Part shown: positions 44,851 through 54,129 of the stretch, in pieces | Layout of the letters: every line of letters begins with the position of its first letter | Position numbering within the stretch: the first letter of the stretch is position 1 | NCBI GenBank assembly: GCA_934122395.1 | Contig: CAKOWQ010000002.1 | Coordinates: 154,501-218,500 of the forward strand | Source of the DNA: an uncultured Bacilli bacterium | GTDB lineage: Bacteria; Bacillota_I; Bacilli_A; RF39; UBA660 | Reading direction: 5' to 3' | DNA: 64,000 nt | Notes under the pieces: model-generated | Databases searched by the model: none | The model's input: the letters and a program-made list of their open reading frames with translations, nothing else | Told to the model about the DNA's origin: nothing | Made by a program: the position numbers and the translations under genes

Positions 44851-45674
44851 TGACAGTTGACGAATTAATTGTTTATGGTAGAAAATATCTTCACAAGCAC
44901 GAAGTAAACATGCTTTTAAGTAGTGTTTTAGGTTATGATAACTTAGAATTGTTTATGCATTTAAACGAAAATGTGAAAGAAGAACAAGAAAAAGAATATA
45001 AAAATATGATAGATCGTCTTATCAGGAAAGAACCTATTCAATATGTATTAGGGAATGTAAATTTTTATGGATATAATTTTATTGTTAATAAAAATGTTTT
45101 AATTCCTAGATTTGAAACAGAAGAATTGGTCGATAATACTTTAAAATATATCGAAAAGCAATTTGGTAATACTAAGATAAAGGTTTTAGATATTGGAACT
45201 GGTAGTGGTAATATAGGTATTACAATATGTAAAAAACTACCTAATGTTAGAGTTACCTGTTCAGATGTTAGCGATAAAGCATTAGAAGTTGCAAGGCTTA
45301 ATGCCCAAAAATTACAAGCTGAAGTTACGTTTGTTAAAAGTGATGTATTAGCATCTATTGACGGAAAATATGACGTTATAATTAGTAATCCGCCTTACAT
45401 AAGTAAGAGTGAAAAAATAGAAGATATAGTTAAAAATAACGAACCATCAACAGCTTTGTATGCGGATGATGATGGATTATATTTTTATGATAAAATACTG
45501 TCTACTTGTAAAAATAACTTAAATGATAAATTCTTAATAGCATTCGAAATTGGAATGACTCAAAAAGATAGAATAATTAATATTGTAAATAATTATTTTG
45601 ATAATGTTGTTATAGAGTGCAAAAAAGATTTATCTTTAAAAGATAGAATGATATTTATATATTCTAAAGATTAG
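44850..45674 (+). CDS. prmC: Release factor glutamine methyltransferase PrmC
   Basis: Methylates the glutamine of the release factor GGQ motif. Motifs are RKEPIQYVLGNVNFYG near residue 60, RFETEELV near 88, SAM loop VLDIGTGSGNIGI near 112 and catalytic SNPPYIS near 179. Length 274 is normal. It is coupled to prfA through a one-base overlap and ends at a strong terminator. Confidence 0.95.
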   Translation: MTVDELIVYGRKYLHKHEVNMLLSSVLGYDNLELFMHLNENVKEEQEKEYKNMIDRLIRKEPIQYVLGNVNFYGYNFIVNKNVLIPRFETEELVDNTLKYIEKQFGNTKIKVLDIGTGSGNIGITICKKLPNVRVTCSDVSDKALEVARLNAQKLQAEVTFVKSDVLASIDGKYDVIISNPPYISKSEKIEDIVKNNEPSTALYADDDGLYFYDKILSTCKNNLNDKFLIAFEIGMTQKDRIINIVNNYFDNVVIECKKDLSLKDRMIFIYSKD

Positions 45675-45677
45675 TCG

Positions 45678-45707
45678 ATAAAAAGAACTTTTTGTAGTTC
45701 TTTTTTT
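45678..45707 (+). terminator. Intrinsic terminator after prmC
   Basis: AAAAAGAACT-tttttgt-AGTTCTTTTTTT. Confidence 0.88.
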
Positions 45708-45754
45708 GTTTTAGTTATTTATTTGAATATCACTATATAAAGAGATGATTGATA

Positions 45755-46285
45755 ATGAAAAAAATAGTAATTATTTTAAGTATTATTCTTATTGTTGTAA
45801 TATCAAATAACACTACTGATGATTTATTGATACCAGATGAAGCTATTAGAATTCGTGTGATTGCTAATAGTAATTCTTTTGAAGATCAAGCAATAAAGAA
45901 AATGGTTAAAGATAATTTAGAACATGAAATAACAAAAATTTTAGAGGATGCTAATGATATTAATGATGCAAGAGAAATTATTAAAAGTAATATGAATAAT
46001 ATAGAAGACAATGTAAAACAAACATTATCTAATAATGGTTATAGTAGCGAATATACAATTAATTACGGGTATAATTTGTTTCCTAATAAAAAATATAAAG
46101 GAGTAACATATAAAGAGGGATATTATGAATCAGTAGTTATTACTTTAGGTAATGGTTCAGGTGATAATTGGTGGTGTGTTTTATTTCCTCCACTATGTGC
46201 TTTAGAGTCTGATCAAAATAACGTTGGCGAAGTTGAATACAAATCGTTTATCAAAGAAATAATAAATAAATATTTTAAGAATTAA
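45755..46285 (+). CDS. spoIIR: Stage II sporulation protein R
   Basis: A secreted forespore signalling protein of 176 residues that triggers SpoIIGA to process pro-sigma-E in the mother cell. It has an N-terminal signal or anchor (residues 1-18), the conserved IPDEAIRIRVIANSNSFEDQAIK, and the C-terminal GDNWWCVLFPPLC motif. The ATG at 45755 is preferred to a TTG two codons earlier. In B. subtilis it also lies downstream of prmC. Confidence 0.94.
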   Translation: MKKIVIILSIILIVVISNNTTDDLLIPDEAIRIRVIANSNSFEDQAIKKMVKDNLEHEITKILEDANDINDAREIIKSNMNNIEDNVKQTLSNNGYSSEYTINYGYNLFPNKKYKGVTYKEGYYESVVITLGNGSGDNWWCVLFPPLCALESDQNNVGEVEYKSFIKEIINKYFKN

Positions 46286-46332
46286 ACTCTTATTATAATA
46301 GTATTATTTAAGTAGTAGAGGATTGATATTGT

Positions 46333-46875
46333 ATGAGTTTAATAAACGTTATTATAATTGCGATAGGTTTAAGCATGGATGCTTTTTCGTTAGCTATTTT
46401 ATATGGTACTTTAAATTTTAATATAAAAAAAATTATGCTTTTATCGTCAAGTGTAGGAATGTTTCATTTCTTTATGCCACTTATTGGTAATGCATTTGGT
46501 CAATTTATTATGAGCTTTGTTCCAATTAAATCTAATGAAATAGTTGGAATAATTTTTTTGTTTTTATCAATAGAGATGATAATTTCATTATTCAAAGAGG
46601 AAGATGCGGTTGATTTGAAAGGCTTTTGGTCTATCATTCTTTTTGCTTTCACAGTAAGTATAGATAGCTTTTCAGTTGGAATTGGATTGTCTGCAATATA
46701 TTCAAATAGGTTTTTAGCTGTGTTAGTCTTTTCTGTTATTAGCTTTTTATTTACTTTTTCAGGTCTTCTATTGGGAAGATTTTTATCTCAAAAACTAGGA
46801 AAAGTATCGATTTTGATTGGTAGTATTGTATTATTGTGTCTATCTTTTGACTATCTTTTCTTTTATACTTGCTAA
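46333..46875 (+). CDS. mntP: MntP-like manganese efflux pump
   Basis: A 180-residue protein with six predicted membrane helices and the paired MntP motifs IGLSMDAFSLAI near residue 11 and FTVSIDSFSVGIGL near 110, in which the Asp residues are essential in characterised members. The family exports Mn2+. It follows spoIIR, as in Bacillus. The ribosome site is poor (GATTGATATTGT), so expression may be low. Confidence 0.88.
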   Translation: MSLINVIIIAIGLSMDAFSLAILYGTLNFNIKKIMLLSSSVGMFHFFMPLIGNAFGQFIMSFVPIKSNEIVGIIFLFLSIEMIISLFKEEDAVDLKGFWSIILFAFTVSIDSFSVGIGLSAIYSNRFLAVLVFSVISFLFTFSGLLLGRFLSQKLGKVSILIGSIVLLCLSFDYLFFYTC

Positions 46876-46922
46876 TATATTGAATTATAAACTATAATTA
46901 ATATGAGAGGAATGATGAATGT

Positions 46923-47762
46923 ATGTTAGTTAATAGTATCAAGATGCTTCAAGATGCTAAAAAAGGAAAATATGCAATTCCACATTTTAATATTAACAAT
47001 TTGGAATGGACTAAATATATATTAGAAGAATGTCAAAAAAATAATATTCCCGTTATTTTAGGCGTTAGCGAAGGAGCAGCTAAGTATATGGGTGGATATT
47101 ATGTTGTAAGCCAAATGGTAAAAGGATTAATTGAAGATTTGAATATAACAATAGATGTATGCTTACATTTGGATCATGGTTCAACTTTTGAAGCTTGTAA
47201 AAAAGCTATAGATAGTGGCTTCACTTCTGTTATGATAGATGCTTCTACTCATGTTTTGGATGAAAATATTAAAATAACTTCTGAAGTTGTATCTTATGCT
47301 CATCCGAGAGGCGTTAGTGTTGAAGCTGAAGTTGGTCATATAGGTGGAAGTGAAGATGGAATCTCTAGTGAGGTTTATCATGCTACGTTAGATGAATGTA
47401 TTGCTTTAAGTAAAACTGGAATTGATTCTATAGCACCTGCTTTAGGAAGTGTTCATGGTCTTTACAAAGGTAAACCTAATTTAAACTTTGAGCGAATGAA
47501 ATTAATTAATAAAACTTTAGATATTCCTTTGGTATTACATGGTGGAACAGGGATTCCAGATGACGATATTCAAAAAGCTATAGCATGTGGTATAAGTAAA
47601 ATCAATATTAATACAGAATTACAAATTGCATGGCATAATGCTGTTTTAAGTTTTACTATTACTAATCCTGATGTTTATGATCCAAGAAAAGTTATTGGCA
47701 GTGGACAAGCATCAATGAAACAAAAAATCACAGAGAAAATCAATTTGTTTTTTAATAGGTAA
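46923..47762 (+). CDS. fba: Class II fructose-bisphosphate aldolase
   Basis: A zinc-dependent glycolytic aldolase of 279 residues. Metal and phosphate-binding motifs are VCLHLDHGSTFEAC near residue 79, EAEVGHIGGSEDG near 136, GSVHGLYKG near 177, LHGGTGIPDDD near 205 and KININTEL near 226. Closely related tagatose-bisphosphate aldolases share these, so substrate specificity is likely but not certain. Confidence 0.9.
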   Translation: MLVNSIKMLQDAKKGKYAIPHFNINNLEWTKYILEECQKNNIPVILGVSEGAAKYMGGYYVVSQMVKGLIEDLNITIDVCLHLDHGSTFEACKKAIDSGFTSVMIDASTHVLDENIKITSEVVSYAHPRGVSVEAEVGHIGGSEDGISSEVYHATLDECIALSKTGIDSIAPALGSVHGLYKGKPNLNFERMKLINKTLDIPLVLHGGTGIPDDDIQKAIACGISKININTELQIAWHNAVLSFTITNPDVYDPRKVIGSGQASMKQKITEKINLFFNR

Positions 47763-47805
47763 TTATTTGACGAATTATAATACAATATATTGAAGTGGAG
47801 GTACT

Positions 47806-49059
47806 ATGAAAGTATTAGAAATAGAAGGTGGACATGAACTTTCAGGAACAATTAGAATAAGTGGTGCTAAAAATAGTTCAGTAGCACTAATACCAGCTGC
47901 TATTTTAGCTGATGATGATGTTACAATATGTAATGTTCCTGAAATTACTGATACTGATGCTCTTAGTGAGATATTAAATTATTTAGGAGCTGAAGTAAGA
48001 CGTGCAAGTGAGAGTATAGTTATTAATCCTAAGTCAATTCAGAATAAAGAAATACCTGCCAATATTTCCAAAAAATTACGTGCTTCATATTATTTTATGG
48101 GGGCTTTATTAGGAAAATATAAACATGTGGAGATGTATTTCCCGGGTGGATGTTCTATTGGTGCTAGACCCATCAATTTCCATTTGAAGGGTTTTGAATC
48201 ATTAGGCGCTACTGTTGAAATACAGGATGATAGGTACATTGTTGATGCAAAAGAATTAAAAGGAGCTAATATATACTTAGATTTTGCTTCAGTAGGAGCA
48301 ACGATAAACATCATGTTAGCGGCAGTAAAAGCTAAAGGAACAACTGTTATAGATAATGCTGCAAAAGAGCCAGAAATAGTTAATGTGGCAACTTTTTTAA
48401 ATAATATGGGTGCTAAGATAAGTGGAGCTGGTACTAGTACTATTAAAATAGTTGGTGTTGATAAATTAAATGGCTGTTTTCATGAAGTTATACCAGATAG
48501 AATAGAAGCAGGAACTTACACTATAATAGGAGCTCTTGTTGGTAATTATTTAAAAATAGATAATATTATTCCAGAACATATAGAAGCCCTTACATCTAAA
48601 TTGTTAGAAATGGGTGTATATTTGGAAATAGGTTCTGATTATTTGATAGTTAATAAATCAGATAAGTACAAGGCAGTTAACGTTAAAACTTTAGTTTTCC
48701 CGGGATTTCCAACGGATTTACAACAACCTTTCATGGTTTTATCTACGCAATGTAGTGGTAAATCAATTGTAGAAGAAACGATATATGAAAATCGTTTTAT
48801 GCATATACCATATCTTAAGAAAATGGGTGCAAATATAGAAGTAAATGGTTCTAAAGCAATAATTAAAGGACCAACGAAATTAAAAGGAAAAGAAGTAGAG
48901 GCAACAGATTTAAGAGCGGGTGCTAGTATGGTAGCAGCAGCATTAGTTGCAGATGGCACTACTATTATTAATAATATAGAACATATATTAAGAGGTTATG
49001 AAAATATAGTAGAAAAATTAAAAGACGTAGGTGCTAAAATAGAAGTAAAAGAAATATAA
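47806..49059 (+). CDS. murA: UDP-N-acetylglucosamine 1-carboxyvinyltransferase MurA
   Basis: Catalyses the first committed step of peptidoglycan synthesis. The PEP-binding catalytic Cys is in FPGGCSIGARPINFHL near residue 117, so the enzyme should be fosfomycin-sensitive. It also shows GAKNSSVALIPAAIL at the N-terminus and DLRAGASMVAAALVADG near the C-terminus. Length 417 is normal. GGAGG precedes the start. Two CCCGGG-containing stretches in it resemble degenerate Noc sites. Confidence 0.96.
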   Translation: MKVLEIEGGHELSGTIRISGAKNSSVALIPAAILADDDVTICNVPEITDTDALSEILNYLGAEVRRASESIVINPKSIQNKEIPANISKKLRASYYFMGALLGKYKHVEMYFPGGCSIGARPINFHLKGFESLGATVEIQDDRYIVDAKELKGANIYLDFASVGATINIMLAAVKAKGTTVIDNAAKEPEIVNVATFLNNMGAKISGAGTSTIKIVGVDKLNGCFHEVIPDRIEAGTYTIIGALVGNYLKIDNIIPEHIEALTSKLLEMGVYLEIGSDYLIVNKSDKYKAVNVKTLVFPGFPTDLQQPFMVLSTQCSGKSIVEETIYENRFMHIPYLKKMGANIEVNGSKAIIKGPTKLKGKEVEATDLRAGASMVAAALVADGTTIINNIEHILRGYENIVEKLKDVGAKIEVKEI

Positions 49060-49092
49060 TTATACAAATATTTCTTTTTTATTGGAGGGAAA

Positions 49093-49842
49093 ATGAAACA
49101 TAAGAGATTATTTTTTTTGGTGTCTTTAATTCTATTTATTAGTGTTAGTGTATTTTTAATTTATAATCGTACATATATTTTGAAGATTAATTATGTAGCT
49201 CTAGGAGATTCAGTAGCAGCAGGCAGAAATCCATATGGAGTTGATGATTATGGGTATACAGATTATGTTAAAGACTATTTACAAAAGAATGATAAATTAA
49301 ATAGTTATATAAGTTATGCAATAAGTGGTTATACTACAGATGATGTTACTAATGATATTAATCTTAATAAAAAGAGTATAGATAATGAAATTAGCATTAA
49401 AAGAGCTTTAAGGGAATCGAACCTTGTAACTATTTCAATTGGTGCTAATGATTTTATGAAAGGTCTTGATTTAACAGGGATATCCAACTTCTTAAAAGAT
49501 AAGAACATAGCTTTATCACGTGTTGATGAGGTTATAGATAAAGTTGATGAGTTATTGGTGCTTATTAAAAAGTATGCCAAAGAGAATATAGTGGTTGTTG
49601 GTTATTATAATCCATTACCAAGGTTAACAAAGTATAAAGATGAAATCAATGAGGTTGTTAATTATGCAGATCAGCAATATGAAATTATCTGTAATAAAAA
49701 TAATGTTAAATATATAAAAGTATCTAATTTAATTTTAAAAAATTCTGATTATTTGCCTAACCCTTTAGATATACATCCAAGTAAGGAAGGATATTATATT
49801 ATAAGCAAAGAAATTATTAATTACATAAATCAGTTATACTAA
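49093..49842 (+). CDS. SGNH/GDSL-family hydrolase, membrane-anchored
   Basis: A 249-residue protein with an N-terminal hydrophobic anchor (residues 5-23) and an SGNH hydrolase domain outside the membrane. The four blocks are visible: ALGDSVAAG near residue 37, a Gly block in AISGYTTDD, the Asn in SIGANDF near 119, and the C-terminal DIHPSKEGY near 230. It probably deacylates a lipid, wall polymer or peptidoglycan substituent; the substrate is unknown. Confidence 0.87.
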   Translation: MKHKRLFFLVSLILFISVSVFLIYNRTYILKINYVALGDSVAAGRNPYGVDDYGYTDYVKDYLQKNDKLNSYISYAISGYTTDDVTNDINLNKKSIDNEISIKRALRESNLVTISIGANDFMKGLDLTGISNFLKDKNIALSRVDEVIDKVDELLVLIKKYAKENIVVVGYYNPLPRLTKYKDEINEVVNYADQQYEIICNKNNVKYIKVSNLILKNSDYLPNPLDIHPSKEGYYIISKEIINYINQLY

Positions 49843-49936
49843 TGAAATTTTTATTGCATATTTTAAAAAATGTTGTTATACTATATTAGCAATTATTACT
49901 ATGATTGACTAAATCATGGCGGAAGGAGAGATTATA

Positions 49937-50149
49937 ATGAAAGCTGGAATACATCCAAATTATAAAGATACTAAAGTAACTTGTGCTTGTGGTGAGACTT
50001 TTGTTGTTAGATCTACAAAAGATGAAATTAATGTTGAAGTTTGTTCTAAATGTCATCCTTTTTATACAGGAATGCAAAGCAGAACTTCACATACTGGTAG
50101 AGTAGATAAATTTAACAAAAAATATGGTTTTGATAAAAAAGAAGCATAG
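49937..50149 (+). CDS. rpmE: 50S ribosomal protein L31
   Basis: A 70-residue L31 of the zinc-binding type: Cys residues in VTCACGETF and VCSKCHPF. The motif [21 protein letters not shown] is diagnostic. The start MKAGIHPNY follows AAGGAGAG; upstream MAEGEII is non-coding leader. Confidence 0.96.
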   Translation: MKAGIHPNYKDTKVTCACGETFVVRSTKDEINVEVCSKCHPFYTGMQSRTSHTGRVDKFNKKYGFDKKEA

Positions 50150-50155
50150 TAATTC

Positions 50156-50178
50156 AAAGAGTGTTAGCACTCTTTTTT
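50156..50178 (+). terminator. Intrinsic terminator after rpmE
   Basis: AAAGAGTG-ttag-CACTCTTTTTT. Confidence 0.9.
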
Positions 50179-50233
50179 ATTTTCAGATTTTTAAGTACAT
50201 GATATAATTATATTTATAATAAGAGGTGGTTAT

Positions 50234-50689
50234 ATGAAGATTGCTATAGCAAGTGATCATAAAGGTTATCATTTAAAAGTTACTTTAACTAGTTATTTAG
50301 TTAAAAAGGGTTATGAAGTTATTGATTTAGGAACTGATTCGGTTATATCAGTTGATTATCCTATATATGCATTTAATCTTTGTAAAAAGGTTGCCAGTAA
50401 AGAAGCAGATTTTGGTATAGCTATTTGTGGAACTGGAATAGGCATTTCGATTGCTTGTAATAAAGTTAAAGGAATTAGATGCGCAAAAGTGGACAATATA
50501 AAAGAGGCAGAATTAACTCGCCTAGATAACGATGCTAATGTTTTAGCGCTAAATGGTTCAATGATGAGCTATAAAGCTAAAGATATAGTTGATATTTTTT
50601 TGAAAACAAAGTTTTCTGGTTCGGAACGTCATATTAAACGTCTTAAAATGATTAGAGATTACGAAGAAGGTAATTCTAATGAGTGTTAA
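50234..50689 (+). CDS. rpiB: Ribose-5-phosphate isomerase B
   Basis: Interconverts ribose 5-phosphate and ribulose 5-phosphate. Features are ASDHKGYHLK at residues 5-14, the catalytic Cys loop ICGTGIGISIACNKVKGIRCAKV near 70 and the sugar-phosphate RHIKRLKMI near 132. Length 151 is typical. LacAB-type isomerases are related but the motifs favour RpiB. It overlaps the next gene by 11 bases. Confidence 0.93.
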   Translation: MKIAIASDHKGYHLKVTLTSYLVKKGYEVIDLGTDSVISVDYPIYAFNLCKKVASKEADFGIAICGTGIGISIACNKVKGIRCAKVDNIKEAELTRLDNDANVLALNGSMMSYKAKDIVDIFLKTKFSGSERHIKRLKMIRDYEEGNSNEC

Positions 50690-50876
50690 ATTTTTTATAT
50701 ATCTTTTTGTTTCTATATTAGTAGTATGGGCGATGGAGGCTGTTAATATTAATCAAATTTTTAGAAAAAATAGAGTTTTACAAGCAAGGGTATTTTATTT
50801 GCTGTTAGGATTATCTATGATTTATTTAGTTAGTAATTTCGTTTTTGATTTTTTTGTATTTACAAAAATTATGTAA
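50679..50876 (+). CDS. DUF1146 membrane protein (YwzB-like)
   Basis: A 65-residue protein with two membrane helices separated by a short basic loop (FRKNRVLQARV). Sequence pattern and length match DUF1146, which in B. subtilis (ywzB) lies near spoIID/spoIIQ genes. Function is unknown. It is translationally coupled to rpiB. Confidence 0.8.
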   Translation: MSVKFFIYLFVSILVVWAMEAVNINQIFRKNRVLQARVFYLLLGLSMIYLVSNFVFDFFVFTKIM

Positions 50877-50926
50877 TTATGTATAAAATCTGCTAAAATG
50901 TCAAAACTGATATTGAGGTGGAAAAA

Positions 50927-51547
50927 ATGAAGAAAAAAATGAAGTTAAAACCATACGTTATGCCAAGCATATATATTATGTTAATAATGGTATTTATGGT
51001 GGGCATAATTACTAAATATGAAGGTGTTGTTGAAGAAGAAAAGTTGAACTATGTATCCAATGTTATATTATCAAACGATACACCTGTAGTAGCTACTAGT
51101 GATGTTGTAATTATTAGACCTTATAATGATCAAGCAGTAAAAATAGGAAAAAATTTCTATAATTACAAATCTGACGAAGAAAGTCAAAAGAATGCAATTG
51201 TATATTATGAGAATACTTATATTCAAAATTCAGGGATCGATTATGTTAAGCCCGAAGAATTTGATGTTGTATCAGTATTAGATGGTACAGTTTTGAGCGT
51301 TAATAATAATGATTTGTTGGGTAATACAATTGAAATTAAGCATGATAATAAGTATATAAGTGTTTATCAAGGACTTTCTACAATTACTGTAAAAGAAGGA
51401 GATACAGTTTTGCAAGGTCAAGTTTTAGGTAAAAGTGGTGTATCTAAAATCAATAATGATTTAGGTAATCACTTACATTTCGAACTTTTCAAAAATGGTC
51501 AAGTTATCAATCCCGAAGAATATTACAATAAAAGTATAAAAGAGTAG
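50927..51547 (+). CDS. spoIIQ: Stage II sporulation protein Q (degenerate M23)
   Basis: A forespore membrane protein of about 206 residues, with one N-terminal helix (residues 12-30) and a C-terminal LytM/M23 domain. It pairs with SpoIIIAH across the engulfing membranes. HLHFE is present, but the first zinc-ligand His-x3-Asp is replaced (FDVVSVLDG), as in B. subtilis SpoIIQ, so it should be a non-enzymatic scaffold. It is followed by spoIIID and mbl, the B. subtilis order. The start at ATG 50927 follows GAGGTGG; a GTG three codons upstream is less likely. Confidence 0.9.
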   Translation: MKKKMKLKPYVMPSIYIMLIMVFMVGIITKYEGVVEEEKLNYVSNVILSNDTPVVATSDVVIIRPYNDQAVKIGKNFYNYKSDEESQKNAIVYYENTYIQNSGIDYVKPEEFDVVSVLDGTVLSVNNNDLLGNTIEIKHDNKYISVYQGLSTITVKEGDTVLQGQVLGKSGVSKINNDLGNHLHFELFKNGQVINPEEYYNKSIKE

Positions 51548-51548
51548 T

Positions 51549-51570
51549 AGGCTGTAAATGCCTTTTTTTA
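51549..51570 (+). terminator. Weak hairpin after spoIIQ
   Basis: AGGC-tgtaaat-GCCT followed by seven T; the stem is only 4 bp. Confidence 0.5.
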
Positions 51571-51622
51571 TTCATAACTATTTGTCTATTTATATATACT
51601 TTATTGAAAGAAGGTATATTTT

Positions 51623-51871
51623 ATGGATAAATATATTATTGAAAGAGTATTAAGTGAGGCATTATACATGTTGGAAAGTAAAAGTACAGTACGTGATATA
51701 GCTAGTGTTTATAATGTTAGTAAGAGTACAGTACATAAAGATTTGCAAGATAGACTCTGTTTTATTAATGGTGAACTTCATGAAAGTGTTGATAAAATTT
51801 TAAAAGAACATATAGAAGTTAGACATATAAGAGGGGGAGAGTCTACTAAGAAAAAATATTTAAAATTGTAA
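51623..51871 (+). CDS. spoIIID: Sporulation transcription factor SpoIIID
   Basis: An 82-residue mother-cell DNA-binding regulator acting with sigma-E. The helix-turn-helix TVRDIASVYNVSKSTVHKDL lies at residues 23-42, followed by LCFINGELHESVDKILKEH and a basic tail that contacts DNA. Length and sequence match the family closely. mbl follows after 9 nt. Confidence 0.97.
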   Translation: MDKYIIERVLSEALYMLESKSTVRDIASVYNVSKSTVHKDLQDRLCFINGELHESVDKILKEHIEVRHIRGGESTKKKYLKL

Positions 51872-51880
51872 GAGGGAAAT

Positions 51881-52864
51881 ATGAAAGATATTGGAATAGA
51901 TTTGGGAACAGCAAATGTATTAGTTTATGTAAAAGGTCAGGGAATAGTTTTAAATGAACCATCAGTTTTGGCAATAGATTCTGAAAGCAAGAGTGTTTTA
52001 GCCGTTGGAAAAGATGCAAATGATATGTTAGGAAGAACCCCTGGTAAGGTAAAAGCAATTAAACCATTAAAAGATGGTGTTATTGCGGACTTTGAATATA
52101 CAGAAGCAATGTTAACTAGTATGCTTAAAAAAGTTAATGGAGTAAAGTTGTGGTCTAGGCCTCGAATTTTAATTTGTTGTCCTTCTAATATTACACCAGT
52201 TGAAAAAAATGCGATAAAAGAAGCTGCTGAAAAATTGGGAGCTAAGAAAGTTTTTTTAGAGGAAGAACCGAAGGTGGCTGCTTTGGGTGCTGGGATGGAT
52301 ATATCGAAGCCTGGTGCTAATATGGTAATTGATATTGGTGGTGGTACTACAGATATAGCTATTTTATCTTTAGGTGGGATAGTTAGTAGTTCTTCTATAA
52401 AAGTTGCAGGTAATACTTTTGATAGAGCAATAATTGATTATATAAAAGATAACTATAAACTATTAATAGGGGAAAGAACTGCTGAAGATATTAAACTAAC
52501 TTTAGGATCGGTTTATAAGGGCGATAAGAATAATAAAAAAGAGATAAAAGGACGGAGCCTAGAGAATGGATTGCCTAATACTATAGAAATAACTGAAAAA
52601 GAAATTGAGGATGCTTTGTCACTTCATGCATTAGAAATAATAAGGGAAGTCAAAAAAGTTCTTGAAAACACACCACCAGAGTTATCCGCAGATATTGTGG
52701 ATAAAGGCATTGTATTAACTGGCGGTGGGGCTTTAGTTAAAGGATTTGCTGAATTGTTTGAGAAAGAATTATTGGTACCTATTTATATTGCTGAAAGTCC
52801 ATTAACTTGTGTTGCTGAAGGCTGTGGAATAATGCTTGATAATCTAAGTTTGTTAGAGAAATAA
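51881..52864 (+). CDS. mbl: MreB-family cytoskeletal protein (Mbl)
   Basis: An actin-like filament protein of 327 residues guiding lateral wall synthesis. The actin-fold motifs are DIGIDLGTANVLVYVKG at the N-terminus, MVIDIGGGTTDIAILSLGG near 145 and VLTGGGALVKGF near 280. Placement after spoIIID identifies it as the Mbl paralogue. GGGAAAT precedes the ATG; a strong terminator follows. Confidence 0.94.
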   Translation: MKDIGIDLGTANVLVYVKGQGIVLNEPSVLAIDSESKSVLAVGKDANDMLGRTPGKVKAIKPLKDGVIADFEYTEAMLTSMLKKVNGVKLWSRPRILICCPSNITPVEKNAIKEAAEKLGAKKVFLEEEPKVAALGAGMDISKPGANMVIDIGGGTTDIAILSLGGIVSSSSIKVAGNTFDRAIIDYIKDNYKLLIGERTAEDIKLTLGSVYKGDKNNKKEIKGRSLENGLPNTIEITEKEIEDALSLHALEIIREVKKVLENTPPELSADIVDKGIVLTGGGALVKGFAELFEKELLVPIYIAESPLTCVAEGCGIMLDNLSLLEK

Positions 52865-52892
52865 CCGTTAAATTAATAATTAACGGTTTTTT
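52863..52892 (+). terminator. Intrinsic terminator after mbl
   Basis: AACCGTTAA-attaataa-TTAACGGTT followed by T5. Confidence 0.88.
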
Positions 52893-52946
52893 TGTTTAAC
52901 TTTATTTACATATTTGTTATAATTTAAGTATGAGTGAGGTAGTATT

Positions 52947-54041
52947 ATGTATAACACATATTTAATTGAAATAGTATTAATAACTTTAATTACATTCGTT
53001 TTTACGGCATTAATAATGCCTGGAATGATAAAAATAGCAAAACATATTAATGCTGTTGATGTTCCGCGTGACAATCGTAGAGTGCATACAAAACCAGTAC
53101 CTAAATTGGGTGGATTAGGAATATTTTTTGGTTTCCTTTTTGGTTATATGTTGTTTGGAGTTCATAGTATTCAAATGAATTCTATATTGATTGGTAGTTT
53201 CATAATTATTTTAACTGGTATTATAGATGATATTAATCCAATAAAGCCAAGATATAAATTACTAGGCCAAATATGTGCTGCTTGTGCGGTTATCTTTTAT
53301 GGTAATATTATGTTGAATGAAGTTACAGCATTTGGACAAGTTTTCAAGTTCGGACTTTGGGGCTATCCAATAACTTTATTCTTTATAATTGCATGTATTA
53401 ATGTTATTAATTTGATCGATGGATTAGATGGTTTAAGTGGCGGGATTACTTCAATATTTTTAGCAACAATGGGAATTATTGCTTTTGTTCAGGGAAGACA
53501 AGCTACACTAGAGATAACACTTATCTTTATTATGCTAGGTGCTACTTTAGGTTTTCTTTTACATAATTTCAACCCTGCAAAAATATTTGCTGGTGATACC
53601 GGTTCAATGTTTATGGGATTTATTATTGCAATAGTATCATTATTAGGTTTCAAAGGTGCTATGTTCTTATCATTTATGATTCCATTAGCGGTTTTGGCGA
53701 TTCCAATTCTAGATACGTTATTTGCTATAATTAGACGTATGCTAAAAAAACAACCAATATTTGAAGCTGATAAAGATCATATGCATCATCAATTTTTAAA
53801 AATGAATTTTTCACAACGGCAAACTGTTTTAATAATATATCTTATTAATATTTTGTTCTCAGCTGCTGCAATTTTCTTTACTGTTGGTGATTCAAAAAAA
53901 GCAGCATTTATTTATTTGCTTTTATTAGTGTTAGCTATTTGGTTCATATTACATACTGGAATCCTGTCACAAAACATGAGTAATAAAATAAATAATTTAG
54001 AAGAAAAAATAAAAAAAAGTGCAAAAAGAAAGAAAAAGTAG
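52947..54041 (+). CDS. tagO: Undecaprenyl-phosphate GlcNAc-1-phosphate transferase (TagO)
   Basis: A polytopic membrane enzyme of 364 residues that loads GlcNAc-1-P onto undecaprenyl phosphate, the first step of wall teichoic acid or other surface polymer synthesis. Eleven or so hydrophobic segments and PNPT motifs are seen: HTKPVPKLGGLGIF near residue 48, DDINPIKPRYKL near 93, NVINLIDGLDGLSGG near 151, FAGDTGSMFMGF near 212 and the cytoplasmic HMHHQF near 275. A Lys-rich tail ends the protein. Confidence 0.92.
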   Translation: MYNTYLIEIVLITLITFVFTALIMPGMIKIAKHINAVDVPRDNRRVHTKPVPKLGGLGIFFGFLFGYMLFGVHSIQMNSILIGSFIIILTGIIDDINPIKPRYKLLGQICAACAVIFYGNIMLNEVTAFGQVFKFGLWGYPITLFFIIACINVINLIDGLDGLSGGITSIFLATMGIIAFVQGRQATLEITLIFIMLGATLGFLLHNFNPAKIFAGDTGSMFMGFIIAIVSLLGFKGAMFLSFMIPLAVLAIPILDTLFAIIRRMLKKQPIFEADKDHMHHQFLKMNFSQRQTVLIIYLINILFSAAAIFFTVGDSKKAAFIYLLLLVLAIWFILHTGILSQNMSNKINNLEEKIKKSAKRKKK

Positions 54042-54058
54042 CAATAGCTACTTTTTTT
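54032..54058 (+). terminator. Intrinsic terminator after tagO
   Basis: AAGTAGC-aata-GCTACTT followed by T6, overlapping the tagO stop. Confidence 0.88.
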
Positions 54059-54129
54059 AATGTTTTAACTGTAAAAAACTACCAAAATATGGTAAAATAA
54101 AGAAGGATTTGCGAAAAGAAGGCGAGTAT

